From Streptomyces sp. NRRL F-6131 (lineage in GTDB: Bacteria; Actinomycetota; Actinomycetes; Streptomycetales; Streptomycetaceae): a stretch of 64,000 bases of DNA. The position numbers and the translations under genes are program-made. Where the stretch lies: positions 57,447 to 121,446 of the forward strand of contig JOHN01000019.1 of the NCBI GenBank assembly GCA_000719695.1, given 5' to 3'. Position 1 is the stretch's first letter. Each line of letters opens with the position of its first letter. This document shows positions 51,257-60,217 of this stretch, piece after piece. The notes under the pieces were generated by a model that was given only the letters and a program-made list of their open reading frames with translations, was not told where the DNA came from and searched no databases.

Positions 51257-52687
51257 TCAGTCCTGGGCCTGGGTGCGGCGGCGCTTGGCGTAGAAGACCG
51301 CGCCGGCGCCGAGCAGCACCAGGGCGCCGGCGGTGCCGAACATGGCGCCGGAGTCGCCGGCCCCGGTCGAGGCCAGCGTGGTGCCGGTCGCGCCGGTGGT
51401 GCCGGTGGCCGCGGTGGTGGTCGTGGTGGCGGCCCGGTTCCCGGAGGTGTACGCCGCCGCGACGACCTTGGTGTCGGCGGTCGCGGTCGGGGTCGGGGAG
51501 GTGACCGGGGCGGCGGCCGGCGTGGTCGCGGCGGGCCGGGCGGTGGTCGGCGTGGTGGTCGGGGTCCCGACCGGGGCGGTGCTCGGGGCGTCGGTCGGCG
51601 CCGCGGTCGGCGTGGTGGTCGGGGCCGGGGTGGTCGCCGTCGGGGTCGGCTCGGGCTGCGGGGTGGGCGTGGCGCGGTAGGCGTGCACGCTCACCAGGGC
51701 GCCCTCGGCGACGTCGACCGGGCCCTGGTCGGTGTCCGGCAGGAGGCCGAGCCACTCGGTGGAGTTGGTCGCGGACCCGGTGGAGCCGTCGAGCGAGAGC
51801 CGGGCCTTGTAGTGGTGGCTCGCCCCCTTGGCGAGACCACCGGCCACCGGCGGCAGCTGCCAGACGTTGTTCGAGCCCGGTACCGCCGCCCAGGAGCCGT
51901 CCGGCTGCTGCACGTCCAGCTTGAGGACGACGTCGTTCGTGGGGTACCGCAGCGTCGGGGTGATCGGCGAGGTGATGGCGGCGCCGTTGTTGAACAGGCC
52001 GAGGTCGGTCTCCCACGGCTTGTCGAACTCGACCGTGCCGGAGGAGGGGCTGAACTGCTGGAGCAGGGCTCCGGTGGGGGCGGCGACCGGAAGGGTGACC
52101 GGCGCGCTGTTGGTGCTGTTGTCCCGGTCGTTCAGCAGCGTGACCTTCACGGCGGTGTTGTCCGCGGGCAGGGCGGCCCGCACCTGGACGGTGACCTCCC
52201 AGCTGTAGGTCGTGCCGGCCGGGACGGTGAAGGTCCTGCTCGCCATGCCGTTCTTGGGCACGACGTAGCCCGTGAAGCCGTTGGCCCCGAAAGTACGCAG
52301 GCCGTAGGTCGCCGGGCCCGAGATCTCCTTCGCGCTGAACTCGATCCAGCTCCAGCTGTTCGTCGCGGAGCCCACGGGGGCGACGGAGACCGCCGGGTGG
52401 TACTGCTGCTCCTCGGCGGAGCTGTTGGTGACGGTCAGCTTCATGGTCGTGCCGCTGCCGCCGCGCGTCATGGGCGGCTGCCCCGGAGTGGTCTCCAGGG
52501 TCGCGGCCAGGGGCTTGGCGGTGCTCGCGGTCGCCTTCTCGGCCGGCGCGTCCACGGCCGGGGCGACGGCGGCCGGCGGGGTGTCGGCGAACGCGGTCGC
52601 CGGGACGAGCACGGTGGTGCCCGTGGCGGCGATCAGGGTGGCCGCGGCGAGCAGGCGGGAACGGCGGGTCAGCGAGCGCGAAAGCAT
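51257..52687 (-). CDS. Sortase-anchored (LAXTG) surface protein
   Basis: A 476-residue secreted protein: basic start and signal peptide (about 1-35, cleavage near TAFA-DT), then an extracellular region (about 60-340) of predicted beta structure. A 100-residue Thr/Pro/Ala stalk follows (TPTPQPEPTPTATT and similar). The cell-wall sorting signal is LASTG (residues 438-442), a hydrophobic helix and a KRRR tail. LAXTG is the motif of class E sortases in high-GC Gram-positives. The extracellular domain is not one I recognise. GGGGGAG precedes ATG 52687. Confidence 0.88.
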   Translation of the reverse strand: MLSRSLTRRSRLLAAATLIAATGTTVLVPATAFADTPPAAVAPAVDAPAEKATASTAKPLAATLETTPGQPPMTRGGSGTTMKLTVTNSSAEEQQYHPAVSVAPVGSATNSWSWIEFSAKEISGPATYGLRTFGANGFTGYVVPKNGMASRTFTVPAGTTYSWEVTVQVRAALPADNTAVKVTLLNDRDNSTNSAPVTLPVAAPTGALLQQFSPSSGTVEFDKPWETDLGLFNNGAAITSPITPTLRYPTNDVVLKLDVQQPDGSWAAVPGSNNVWQLPPVAGGLAKGASHHYKARLSLDGSTGSATNSTEWLGLLPDTDQGPVDVAEGALVSVHAYRATPTPQPEPTPTATTPAPTTTPTAAPTDAPSTAPVGTPTTTPTTARPAATTPAAAPVTSPTPTATADTKVVAAAYTSGNRAATTTTTAATGTTGATGTTLASTGAGDSGAMFGTAGALVLLGAGAVFYAKRRRTQAQD

Positions 52688-52869
52688 GAGTGGTCTCCCC
52701 CGGGGACGAACGAACGGCAGCTGTGCGCGGAGGCGGCCCCCCGCGTTCTCGCGGAGGCGGCAGCTGCGATGTGGAGATCCTCTCAGGAGATTCGTCCACT
52801 CACCATCATGCGATCGTCACTACTGTGTAACTGGGGATCGGATCGGCCCGGGGGCCTTCGGAAGAGCCA

Positions 52870-52919
52870 CGACCGAGGCCCGGACCCCATGGTGTGCAAG
52901 GAGATCCGGCCTCGGTCGC
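52870..52919 (-). terminator. Terminator of the VOC gene at 52952
   Basis: Arms CGACCGAGGCCCGGA (52870-52884) and TCCGGCCTCGGTCG (52906-52919 region) pair with a single bulged C and a loop of about 20 bases, downstream of the stop at 52952. Confidence 0.65.
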
Positions 52920-52951
52920 GGGATGCTGCCGCTCCGGTGACGGGCCTGGGG

Positions 52952-53344
52952 TCAGGCGGCGTCCTCGGGGTACCAGCGGAGTTCGACGGTGTTGCCGTCC
53001 GGGTCCTGGACGTAGATGGACATGGCGTTGCCGCGGGCGCCGTAGCGGGGGACCGGGCCCTCCAGGACGGTGAAGGTGCCGGAGTCGACGACCTGCTGCC
53101 AGTCGAGCGGCTCGACGGTGAGACAGATGTGGTCGACGTTGGACTCGCCGCGCGGGCGGGACATCAGGTCGATGATCGTCTCGGGGGTGACCCGCAGGGA
53201 CGGGAAGGAGACTTTGCCGGCGCGCCACTCGTCGACCCGGACCGGCTCCAGGCCGAGCAGGCCGCCGTAGAACGCCAGCGAGCGCTCGACGTCGCCGACG
53301 TTGAGCACGAGGTGGTCGAAGGCCTTCACACGGAGGGCGGTCAT
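52952..53344 (-). CDS. VOC-family protein (glyoxalase fold)
   Basis: A 130-residue vicinal oxygen chelate protein: FDHLVLNVGDVERSLAFYG, DHICLTVEPLDWQQVV and SIYVQDPDGNTVELRWYP. The metal ligands are His in FDHLV, His in DHICL and Glu in TVELRW. It resembles small biodegradative VOC enzymes; the substrate is unknown. ATG at 53344. It lies between a surface protein and an unrelated membrane protein and has its own terminator. Confidence 0.87.
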   Translation of the reverse strand: MTALRVKAFDHLVLNVGDVERSLAFYGGLLGLEPVRVDEWRAGKVSFPSLRVTPETIIDLMSRPRGESNVDHICLTVEPLDWQQVVDSGTFTVLEGPVPRYGARGNAMSIYVQDPDGNTVELRWYPEDAA

Positions 53345-53467
53345 GGTGCGGCTCCAGACGGGAGAGGTGCGGTTCGGTTGCGCACTCCACGATCCGGCAG
53401 CCGGCGGCCGTCATCAAGACGGCATTGGTCAAGGATCGCCGGGGCGCCGGCGCGCCGACCGGGGCGG

Positions 53468-54175
53468 TCAGGTGTCGTCCCGGCCGGTGAAGGCCGGCGG
53501 GCCGCCGGCCCGGGCGGCGGCGGTGAGGTGCGGGACGAGGGCCCGGTCGCGGAGGGCGCGCTGCCAGTCGCGTCGGGCGTCGTCGAGCTCGGCGGCGAGG
53601 TCCGGGTCGGTGCCGGGCGGGACGGGCACCACGGGCGGGGCGGCGCCGTCCCGGAGGGCGGTGAGGATCAGGCCGACGATGCCCACGGCCATCGCGGCCG
53701 CCCCGGCGGCGAGGGCGAGCCACCCGGCGGTGAGCAGGGAACGGCCCAGGGCGATGTCCGGGTCGGCGGCGCGCAGGGCGTAGCCGAGCAGCAGCAGGAC
53801 CAGCGCGGCCGCCCAGGCGAGGATCGGGGTGAGGACGGTGAGCACCGGGAGCAGTCCGGCGCCGCCGTTCGCCGACCGCAGCTGGGTGAGCAGCGCGGGG
53901 GCGGTGGGCTCGCCCGGTGGGCCGGGGGCCGGTGGGGTGGCGCGCAGGCTCTCGCGCAGCCGCAGGTAGTGCTGGTACTCGGTGGCCGCCGGGGCGGCGA
54001 CGGCGTCGGCCTCGGTGAGGGCGCGGCTGCGCAGGTCGTCGGGGGTGGGCGCGCCGGGGGCGCGCAGGACGGTGCGGAGGGTGTCGTCGCGCAGTGCTTC
54101 GTCGAGGAGGCGCTGGAACTCCGGGCGGTCCTCGGCGAGCAGGTGCGGGGCGTCGTTCATGGGGACCCCGTTCAT
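53468..54175 (-). CDS. Hypothetical two-helix membrane protein
   Basis: A 235-residue protein with a soluble Asp/Arg/Ala-rich N terminus (DRPEFQRLLDEALRDDTLRTV). Two hydrophobic helices follow near residues 115-135 and 150-175, then an acidic C-terminal helix (DPDLAAELDDARRDWQRALR). I do not recognise a family. ATG at 54175 is used; ATG at 54160 (MNDAPH) is an equally possible start. Confidence 0.7.
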   Translation of the reverse strand: MNGVPMNDAPHLLAEDRPEFQRLLDEALRDDTLRTVLRAPGAPTPDDLRSRALTEADAVAAPAATEYQHYLRLRESLRATPPAPGPPGEPTAPALLTQLRSANGGAGLLPVLTVLTPILAWAAALVLLLLGYALRAADPDIALGRSLLTAGWLALAAGAAAMAVGIVGLILTALRDGAAPPVVPVPPGTDPDLAAELDDARRDWQRALRDRALVPHLTAAARAGGPPAFTGRDDT

Positions 54176-54422
54176 GCAAAGCCCCGGACGCTCCGCCCAC
54201 GGGCACGGGCACGGGGCGGGGCGCGGGAGTCGGGCCGCCGGACGGGCGGCCGGGTGTGGTGTGCCCCCGATGGTAGGGGTGGGTGCGGCCGGGTCAACAG
54301 TGACTTACCGGAATTTCGCGCCCCGGGGTGCGCGTGCGCGACCGCCCGGGCGCCGGGAACGCGCGTTCGGTCGACGGTCCGTCACATGTGGTGAACGGTG
54401 CGGCGTTCCGGCGCGTGTCGCC

Positions 54423-54450
54423 CCCGGTCCGCTCCGGAGGGCGGACCGGG
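54423..54450 (-). terminator. Terminator of the metallophosphoesterase gene
   Basis: CCCGGTCCGC (54423-54432) pairs perfectly with GCGGACCGGG (54441-54450), 14 bases after the stop at 54464. Confidence 0.75.
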
Positions 54451-54463
54451 CGTGGCGCGCGGC

Positions 54464-55717
54464 TCAGATCGGCAGGCGGGCGACCAGCAGCCGGCCCTCC
54501 ATGGTGACGCCGCCGTCCATGGCGACGGCCAGGTCGTCCGCGTAGACGTACGGGCCGGGGACGTGCGGCGGCATGCCGTCGTCGGCGTGCACCGCGCCGG
54601 TGAGGTACGGGATCGGGCTGTGCCCGTGCACGACGCGGGTGCCGCCGTAGGTGTCCAGCAGCTCGCGGACGGCCGTCGGGCCGGCGTCGCCGCGGAAGGC
54701 GAAGCGCTTGGTGAAGCGGCGGAAGCAGTCCCACCACTCGTCGACGCCCTCGTCCGCGAGCAGGTCGTGGACGGCGTCGTTGACCTCGGGGATGGACTCG
54801 CCGTACTCCAGGTACGCCGTGGTGTCGGAGTGCAGCAGCAGGTGGCCGTCTTCCAGGGCGATCGCCGGGAGCCGGGAGAGCCAGCTGATGTGGTGCGCCT
54901 CCAGGCGGTCCAGGTCGCTCTGCTGGCCGCCGTTGAGCCGCCAGGCGGCGAGGAAGGAGGCGGTGCCCGCGGTGGACTGGACGGGTTCGTCGCCGTACCG
55001 GGAGGCGCCCAGGAAGAGCAGTTCGTGATTGCCCATCAGGGCACGGCAGTAGCCGCCGGCCGCGGCCGCCTCGGCGGCGAGCTGCATGACCAGGTCGATG
55101 ACGCCGATGCCGTCCGGGCCGCGGTCGGTGAAGTCGCCGAGGAACCAGATCCGGGAGCGGCCGGCGGACCAGTGGCCGTCGGCGTCGATGAGGCCCTGGT
55201 GGCGCAGCTCGGTGCGGAGCTCGTCGAGGTAGCCGTGCACGTCGCCGACGACGTAGAGCGGGCCGGGGGGCTCGCCCGGGCCGGGGGCCGGGTACGGGTG
55301 GTAGGGCAGGCCGGGTTCGGCGAGCGGGGGGCCGAGCTCGATGGTCGGCGGGTCGTCGTTCTGCGGTCCGGGCCCGGGGTGGCCGCCGTGCGCGGGGGAG
55401 GGGTGGTCGGGCAGGGTGGGCTCGTAACCGGCGTGCCCGGTGTGCCCGTTGAGGCCGGGGTGGCCGCCGGGGGCGTCCTGCGCGCCGGGGGCGTGCACGG
55501 TGTGCCCCTGGTCGGGGCCGGTGGCCGGCCAGTGCTGTTCGAGGTAGCGGGCGCCGCCGTAGCCGCTGTAGGTCTCGGCCTCGTAGCCGGCCGGCGAGTA
55601 GCCCGCGGCGGCGTCCGGTTCGTAATAGGTGCCGTAGGGCAGCACGTCGAGGTCCGGCTGGTGGCGTGGGCCTGAGTCCGGGTGTTCAGGCCCGGGGAAG
55701 CGGTCCTCGGGTGTCAT
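54464..55717 (-). CDS. Metallophosphoesterase (PPP family)
   Basis: A 417-residue protein with a low-complexity Gly/His/Pro/Tyr N-terminal region (about 1-150: YSGYGG, GHTGHAGYE). The calcineurin-like phosphoesterase domain shows the PPP motifs GDVHG, GDFTDRGPDG and GNHE, with late metal-binding His in HGHSPIPY. It likely removes phosphate from a protein or small molecule. ATG at 55717 is preferred; a TTG at 55771 would add 18 residues. The His-rich leader could bind metal or be disordered. Confidence 0.85.
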   Translation of the reverse strand: MTPEDRFPGPEHPDSGPRHQPDLDVLPYGTYYEPDAAAGYSPAGYEAETYSGYGGARYLEQHWPATGPDQGHTVHAPGAQDAPGGHPGLNGHTGHAGYEPTLPDHPSPAHGGHPGPGPQNDDPPTIELGPPLAEPGLPYHPYPAPGPGEPPGPLYVVGDVHGYLDELRTELRHQGLIDADGHWSAGRSRIWFLGDFTDRGPDGIGVIDLVMQLAAEAAAAGGYCRALMGNHELLFLGASRYGDEPVQSTAGTASFLAAWRLNGGQQSDLDRLEAHHISWLSRLPAIALEDGHLLLHSDTTAYLEYGESIPEVNDAVHDLLADEGVDEWWDCFRRFTKRFAFRGDAGPTAVRELLDTYGGTRVVHGHSPIPYLTGAVHADDGMPPHVPGPYVYADDLAVAMDGGVTMEGRLLVARLPI

Positions 55718-55862
55718 TCGCCCATCATAGGAAGACCACTCTCCCGGCGTCGTCACCTGGTGGGTATCCAATCCTCCGGAGCGTCAGCCGAGCGGTCCGT
55801 CAGGTCCGTTTTGTCCCGACTCGGCATGGCCGGACCGCACCCGCGGGGGGGCGGTCCCGGGG

Positions 55863-57020
55863 TCACACCTCGCCCGGCGGGCGGGGCGGGCTGACCGTGG
55901 TGCGCGGGCTCCGCCGTTGCGAGGAGGCGCGGACGATGAGTTCGGTGGGCATCAGGGTGCCGGGCGGCGGACCGGTGCCGGCGGTGCGGAAGCGCGGCGG
56001 GAAGAGCCGGGCGATGTCGACGCCGGTGCCGGAGTCCACTCCCTCGATGGCGTCGATCAGGAGGTTCACCACGGTGGTGCCGATCCGCCGCGGCTTGAGC
56101 GACAGGGTGGTGATGGGCGGCTCGGTGGTGGCGTACACGTCGCTCTCGCTGCAGCAGACCAGCAGCAGGTCGTCCGGCACCCGCATGCCGTAGCGGCGGG
56201 CGGCGGCGAGCAGGTCGGTGCCGTTGGGGTCGAAGAGGCCGTAGACGGCGTCCGGCCGGTCGGGGCGGGCGAGCAGCCGGTCGGCGGCGACCGCGCCGGC
56301 CGCCGGGTCGTGCGCGGGGTAGGTCTCGTAGACCGGCTCCTGGCCGACCTTGGCGCACCAGCCGAGGTAGGCCTCGGTGGAGAGCCGGGTGTAGGTGTCG
56401 GTGCTGGTGCCGGTGAGCAGGCCGATCCGGCGGGCGCCGGCCTCGGAGAGGTGGTCGAGGATGCCGAGCACGGCGGCCTCGTGGTCGTTGTCCACCCAGG
56501 CGGTGACCGGGCAGTTGCCCGGCTTGCCGTCGCTGACCACCGGGATGCCGGACCGGTACAGCTCGCTGACCAGCGGGTCCTGGTCGGGCGGGTCGATCAC
56601 CACGGTGCCGTCCAGGGCGATGTTGCCCCAGACGTCGTGCCGGGAGGAGGCGGGCAGCACCACCAGGGCGTAGCCGCGGCCCAGGGCGGCGCTGGTGGCG
56701 GCCCGGGCCATCTCGGCGAAGTAGGCGAACTCGGTGAAGGTGAACGGCTCTTCGCCGTAGGTCGTGACGGTCAGCCCGATCAGGCCGGACCGTCCCGTGC
56801 GCAGGGTGCGGGCGGCCGCCGAGGGGCGGTAGCCGAGGCGCTCGGCGACTTCGCGCACCCGGCTTCTGGTCTCGTCGGGCAGGCGGCCCTTCCCGTTCAG
56901 CGCGTCGGAGACGGTGGTGATCGACACTCCGGCGGCTGCTGCCACATCCCGGATGCCGGCCCGCTCCAGACGCCGTGAGGTGGTGGGTCGCCGACCGCTC
57001 TGGTTGGCTGCTGCTGTCAT
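55863..57020 (-). CDS. LacI-family transcription regulator
   Basis: A 385-residue regulator with an N-terminal LacI helix-turn-helix (about 22-70: IRDVAAAAGVSITTVSDALN followed by GKGRLPDETRSRV) and a periplasmic-binding-protein-like sensor domain. Its hinge is basic (RTLRTGRSG). A palindrome with central CG lies 58 bases ahead of its start. It is divergent from the HisC-type aminotransferase. The effector is unknown. ATG at 57020. Confidence 0.92.
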   Translation of the reverse strand: MTAAANQSGRRPTTSRRLERAGIRDVAAAAGVSITTVSDALNGKGRLPDETRSRVREVAERLGYRPSAAARTLRTGRSGLIGLTVTTYGEEPFTFTEFAYFAEMARAATSAALGRGYALVVLPASSRHDVWGNIALDGTVVIDPPDQDPLVSELYRSGIPVVSDGKPGNCPVTAWVDNDHEAAVLGILDHLSEAGARRIGLLTGTSTDTYTRLSTEAYLGWCAKVGQEPVYETYPAHDPAAGAVAADRLLARPDRPDAVYGLFDPNGTDLLAAARRYGMRVPDDLLLVCCSESDVYATTEPPITTLSLKPRRIGTTVVNLLIDAIEGVDSGTGVDIARLFPPRFRTAGTGPPPGTLMPTELIVRASSQRRSPRTTVSPPRPPGEV

Positions 57021-57354
57021 GGCGGACCGATCGTATGGCTCCTGACAAGGGTCTGTGACCGGCGCATTGGGAGCCTGTGGAGATACGTTTCTCCATGAGT
57101 GAGCCCGCGTGCGCCCCTTCGATCCCCGTACGAAACCAGGCGGTTTACCTCTGACATGTGCCAAAGGAACCCAGCAGAATGGCTGATCTGCGCCTGTAAC
57201 CCGGCCGGGCATCTCACCCCTACGGGTGAGTGCGGTCGGTATCGTTCAGGGCACCCGACCGGGGTGGAACCGCGAGCGTTTCCGACTGCCCGGGCACGGC
57301 GGTGACCCCGACCGTGGCGGGCGAACGCAGCGGAAAGACCGAAGGAGACCGACC
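57021..57354. other. Divergent control region, LacI gene and aminotransferase
   Basis: 334 bases without a gene. It is noticeably AT-richer than the rest of the window and contains the LacI-type palindrome at 57078-57095. AAGGAG just ahead of 57355 is the aminotransferase ribosome binding site. I cannot place promoters reliably. Confidence 0.5.
57078..57095. promoter_or_regulatory. LacI-type operator
   Basis: TGGAGA-TACGTT-TCTCCA: perfect six-base arms (57078-57083, 57090-57095) around a centre with CG, the typical LacI-family layout. It lies between the LacI gene and the aminotransferase, suggesting autoregulation and possibly control of the aminotransferase. Confidence 0.65.
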
Positions 57355-58425
57355 GTGACCGCAGCACAGGGCCCCCGCCTCAGGCCGAGCCTGGACGGCA
57401 TCCCCACCTACAAGCCCGGCAAGCCGGCGGGCGCCGACGCGTACAAGCTGTCGTCCAACGAGAACCCGTACGAGCCGCTCCCGGGCGTGCTGGAGGCGGC
57501 GGTCGTGGCGGCCGGCAAGCTCAACCGCTACCCGGACATGGCCGCCACCGAGCTGACCGCCGAGCTGGCCAAGCACTTCGACGTCCCGGCCGAGCACATC
57601 GCCACCGGCACCGGCTCGGTCGGCGTCGCCCAGTCGCTGATCCTCTCCACGGCCGGCCCCGGCGACGAGGTGATCTTCGCCTGGCGCTCCTTCGAGGCGT
57701 ACCCGATCATCACCCAGATCGCCGGCGCGACCCCCGTCCCGGTGGCGCTCACCGCCGGCGGGGACCACGACCTGGACGCGATGCTGGCCGCGATCACCGA
57801 GCGGACCCGGCTGATCTTCGTCTGCAACCCCAACAACCCCACCGGCAACGTGATCCACCGCGCCGAGCTGGAGCGCTTCCTGGACGCCGTCCCGGCCGAG
57901 GTGCTGATCGTCGTCGACGAGGCGTACATCGAGTTCATCCGCGACCCCGAGGTGCCCAACGGCATAGACCTCTACCGGAACCGCCCGAACGTCTGCGTGC
58001 TGCGCACCTTCTCCAAGGCCTACGGCCTGGCCGGGATGCGGGTCGGCTTCGCGATCGCGCACGAGCCGGTGACCGCCGCCCTGCGCAAGACCGCGGTGCC
58101 GTTCGGCGTCACCCAGCTCTCCCAGGACGCCGCCGTCGCCTCGCTGCGCGCCGAGGAGGCCCTGATGGTCCGGGTGGACGCGCTGGTCGAGGAGCGGGGC
58201 CGGGTCGTGGCCGCGCTGCGCGCCCAGGGCTGGGAGATCCCGGACTCGCAGGCCAACTTCGTCTGGCTGGAGCTGGGCGAGCGCTCGCAGGACTTCGCGG
58301 CCGCGTGCGCCGAGGCCGGCGTGATCGTCCGGCCGTTCCCGGAGGGCGTGCGGATCTCGATCGGCGAGGTCGAGGGCAACTCGATCTTCCTCGCGGTGGC
58401 GGAGGCGTTCCGCAAGGAGCTGTAG
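57355..58425 (+). CDS. HisC-type aminotransferase
   Basis: A 356-residue class I/II PLP aminotransferase: [15 protein letters not shown] at the N terminus, [19 protein letters not shown], and the PLP Lys in [15 protein letters not shown]. It belongs to the histidinol-phosphate/phenylalanine aminotransferase subgroup. With no other his genes beside it, an aromatic-amino-acid role (Pat) is as likely as histidine synthesis. GTG at 57355 follows AAGGAG. The divergent LacI-family gene may control it. Confidence 0.9.
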   Translation: MTAAQGPRLRPSLDGIPTYKPGKPAGADAYKLSSNENPYEPLPGVLEAAVVAAGKLNRYPDMAATELTAELAKHFDVPAEHIATGTGSVGVAQSLILSTAGPGDEVIFAWRSFEAYPIITQIAGATPVPVALTAGGDHDLDAMLAAITERTRLIFVCNPNNPTGNVIHRAELERFLDAVPAEVLIVVDEAYIEFIRDPEVPNGIDLYRNRPNVCVLRTFSKAYGLAGMRVGFAIAHEPVTAALRKTAVPFGVTQLSQDAAVASLRAEEALMVRVDALVEERGRVVAALRAQGWEIPDSQANFVWLELGERSQDFAAACAEAGVIVRPFPEGVRISIGEVEGNSIFLAVAEAFRKEL

Positions 58426-58738
58426 GCCCCGCACCCCTGCCGCGTCGGCCACCTCGGTCACGCGGGTCACGTCGGGAGCGGCGGAGCGGGACGGCCCGGG
58501 CGGCCGCCCGCTCCGCCGCGGCGTTCCCGGGCCCGGGCGGCCCGTGCCGGGGCCGGTGGATCAGGAGTGCCTGGGGATCCCTGGGAGACGGCTGGGAGAT
58601 CGGTCAACGGCTCGCCCGGTGCCCGCCAAGCGGGAGCCCGCGGCGGGCCGGAGCACGGCAAATGCCCGGTTCGACCGGTCAGCCTTCTCCCAGGTGGCGC
58701 CCAGGACGGTGCAAGGGCGCCCCGGGAAGCTGTCCGCC
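58426..58738. other. Control region of the MacAB-like operon
   Basis: 313 bases without a gene. It carries the direct repeats described at 58571 and a further CTCCCAG-containing patch near 58688. A hairpin-prone GC-rich stretch (58490-58555) after the aminotransferase stop may end its transcription. Confidence 0.45.
58571..58600 (+). promoter_or_regulatory. OmpR-type direct repeats upstream of the efflux operon
   Basis: CTGGGGA (58571), CTGGGAGA (58581) and CTGGGAGA (58592) repeat at 10- and 11-bp steps, one helical turn apart. This is how OmpR-family regulators usually bind. The operon starts at 58739, and an OmpR-type regulator is encoded after it at 63166. Confidence 0.55.
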
Positions 58739-60217
58739 ATGAAGGTGTTCCCGCGACGGCGAGGTGCCGTCCTCGTCAACTCCGCGCTCGGTGTGGCCCT
58801 GCTCGGTGCCGCCGCCCTGGCGTACACCGTGCTGGACGACGGCACCGGCGCCACGGCCGTCAGGGCCCCGGTCCGGACGGCGGCCGTGACCAAGGGCACG
58901 GTCCTGGCCACGGTGTCCGGAACCGGCACCCTGGCCTCGCCCACCGACGCCGCCCAGGACTTCACCACCGGTGGGCGGCTCACCGCCGTCAAGGTGGCGG
59001 TCGGCGACCAGGTGACCAAGGGGCAGGTGCTCGCCACCGTCGACACCACCGCGGCCCAGCAGCAGGTGGACGCCGCGCAGGCCGCGCTGAACACCGCCTC
59101 GGTCAATCTGACCAAGGCCCGGGCGGGCGTCACCACCACGACCGTCCAGCAGCTGCCGGCCAGGGTCAACGGCGCGGCGGGCCCGTCGGGCTCCTCGGGC
59201 TCCTCGGGCGGCGGTACGTCCGGCGGGACCGGCACGAGCGGCCGCGGGGCGGGCGGGAGCAGCGCGTCCGCCCCGCCGGCCGATCCGTCCGGGCAGACCG
59301 CCCCGTCCGCGCAGGCCACCGTCCCGCCGGCGCCGCCCGCCGTCCCCGAGCCGCAGACCACCACCGTCACCACCACCAAGGTGGACGAGGCGGCGGTCGC
59401 CCAGGCCGAGCAGCAGCTCGCCACCGCGCAGACCAACCTCTCCAACGCCCGGACGGCGCTGGCCGGGACGACGCTCACCGCCTCGGTGGACGGCACGGTC
59501 GCCTCGGTGGCGGCCAGGGCCGGGGACACGGTCGGCGCGACCGGTGGCGGGTCCTCCGGCAGCGGCACCAAGGCGACGGGGAGCTCCGCCACCGCGCCCA
59601 GCGGCTTCATCGTGCTGACCAATCCGACCGGGATGCAGGTCACCGCGAACTTCTCCGAGCTGGACTCGCTCAAGCTCAAGAAGGGCGAGGCGGCCACCGT
59701 CACCCTGAACGCGCAGTCCGACAAGAAGTTCAACGCCACGGTGCTGTCGGTCAGCCCGCTGCCGGTGAGCGGGTCCGGCGGTGGCACGGCCGCCGTCCAG
59801 TACGCGGCGACGCTCCAGATCTCCGGGGACACCGCCACCCTGCGGACCGGCCTCAGCGCGACGGTCTCGGTGGTCACCGGAGAGGCGGACAACGCCCTCT
59901 CGCTACCCACCGCGGCCCTGTCCGGCACCGGTGCGAGCCGCACGGCCACCCTGGTCCACCCGGACGGCAGCACCGAGCGGGTCACCGTCGGCGTCGGCGT
60001 CGAGGGCGACACCACCGTGCAGGTGCTCACCGGGCTGAGCGAGGGCGACAAGGTCGAACTGGCCTCCACCAGCGGCTCCAACGGCTTCCCCAACGGCTCC
60101 TTCCCCGGTGTCAACGGCGGCCAGGGCGGCCAGGGCGGCCGGGCCGGCGGTGCGGGCGTGGCCGGGTTCGGCGGCGGCACGGGCGGCACGGGCGGCGGCC
60201 GGGGCGGTGGCCGCTGA
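58739..60217 (+). CDS. MacA-like efflux adaptor (HlyD/RND membrane-fusion protein)
   Basis: The 492-residue protein has an N-terminal membrane anchor (about 10-30) and a barrel-sandwich lipoyl-like part (VSGTGTLASP, VAVGDQVTKGQVLATVD). A long helical/low-complexity insert with Gly/Ser and Pro follows, then a beta-barrel (GMQVTANFSELDSLKLKKGE) and a Gly-rich tail. In Gram-positives it bridges the ABC transporter to the wall. ATG at 58739 is used; its stop overlaps the next start by one base. Confidence 0.87.
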   Translation: MKVFPRRRGAVLVNSALGVALLGAAALAYTVLDDGTGATAVRAPVRTAAVTKGTVLATVSGTGTLASPTDAAQDFTTGGRLTAVKVAVGDQVTKGQVLATVDTTAAQQQVDAAQAALNTASVNLTKARAGVTTTTVQQLPARVNGAAGPSGSSGSSGGGTSGGTGTSGRGAGGSSASAPPADPSGQTAPSAQATVPPAPPAVPEPQTTTVTTTKVDEAAVAQAEQQLATAQTNLSNARTALAGTTLTASVDGTVASVAARAGDTVGATGGGSSGSGTKATGSSATAPSGFIVLTNPTGMQVTANFSELDSLKLKKGEAATVTLNAQSDKKFNATVLSVSPLPVSGSGGGTAAVQYAATLQISGDTATLRTGLSATVSVVTGEADNALSLPTAALSGTGASRTATLVHPDGSTERVTVGVGVEGDTTVQVLTGLSEGDKVELASTSGSNGFPNGSFPGVNGGQGGQGGRAGGAGVAGFGGGTGGTGGGRGGGR

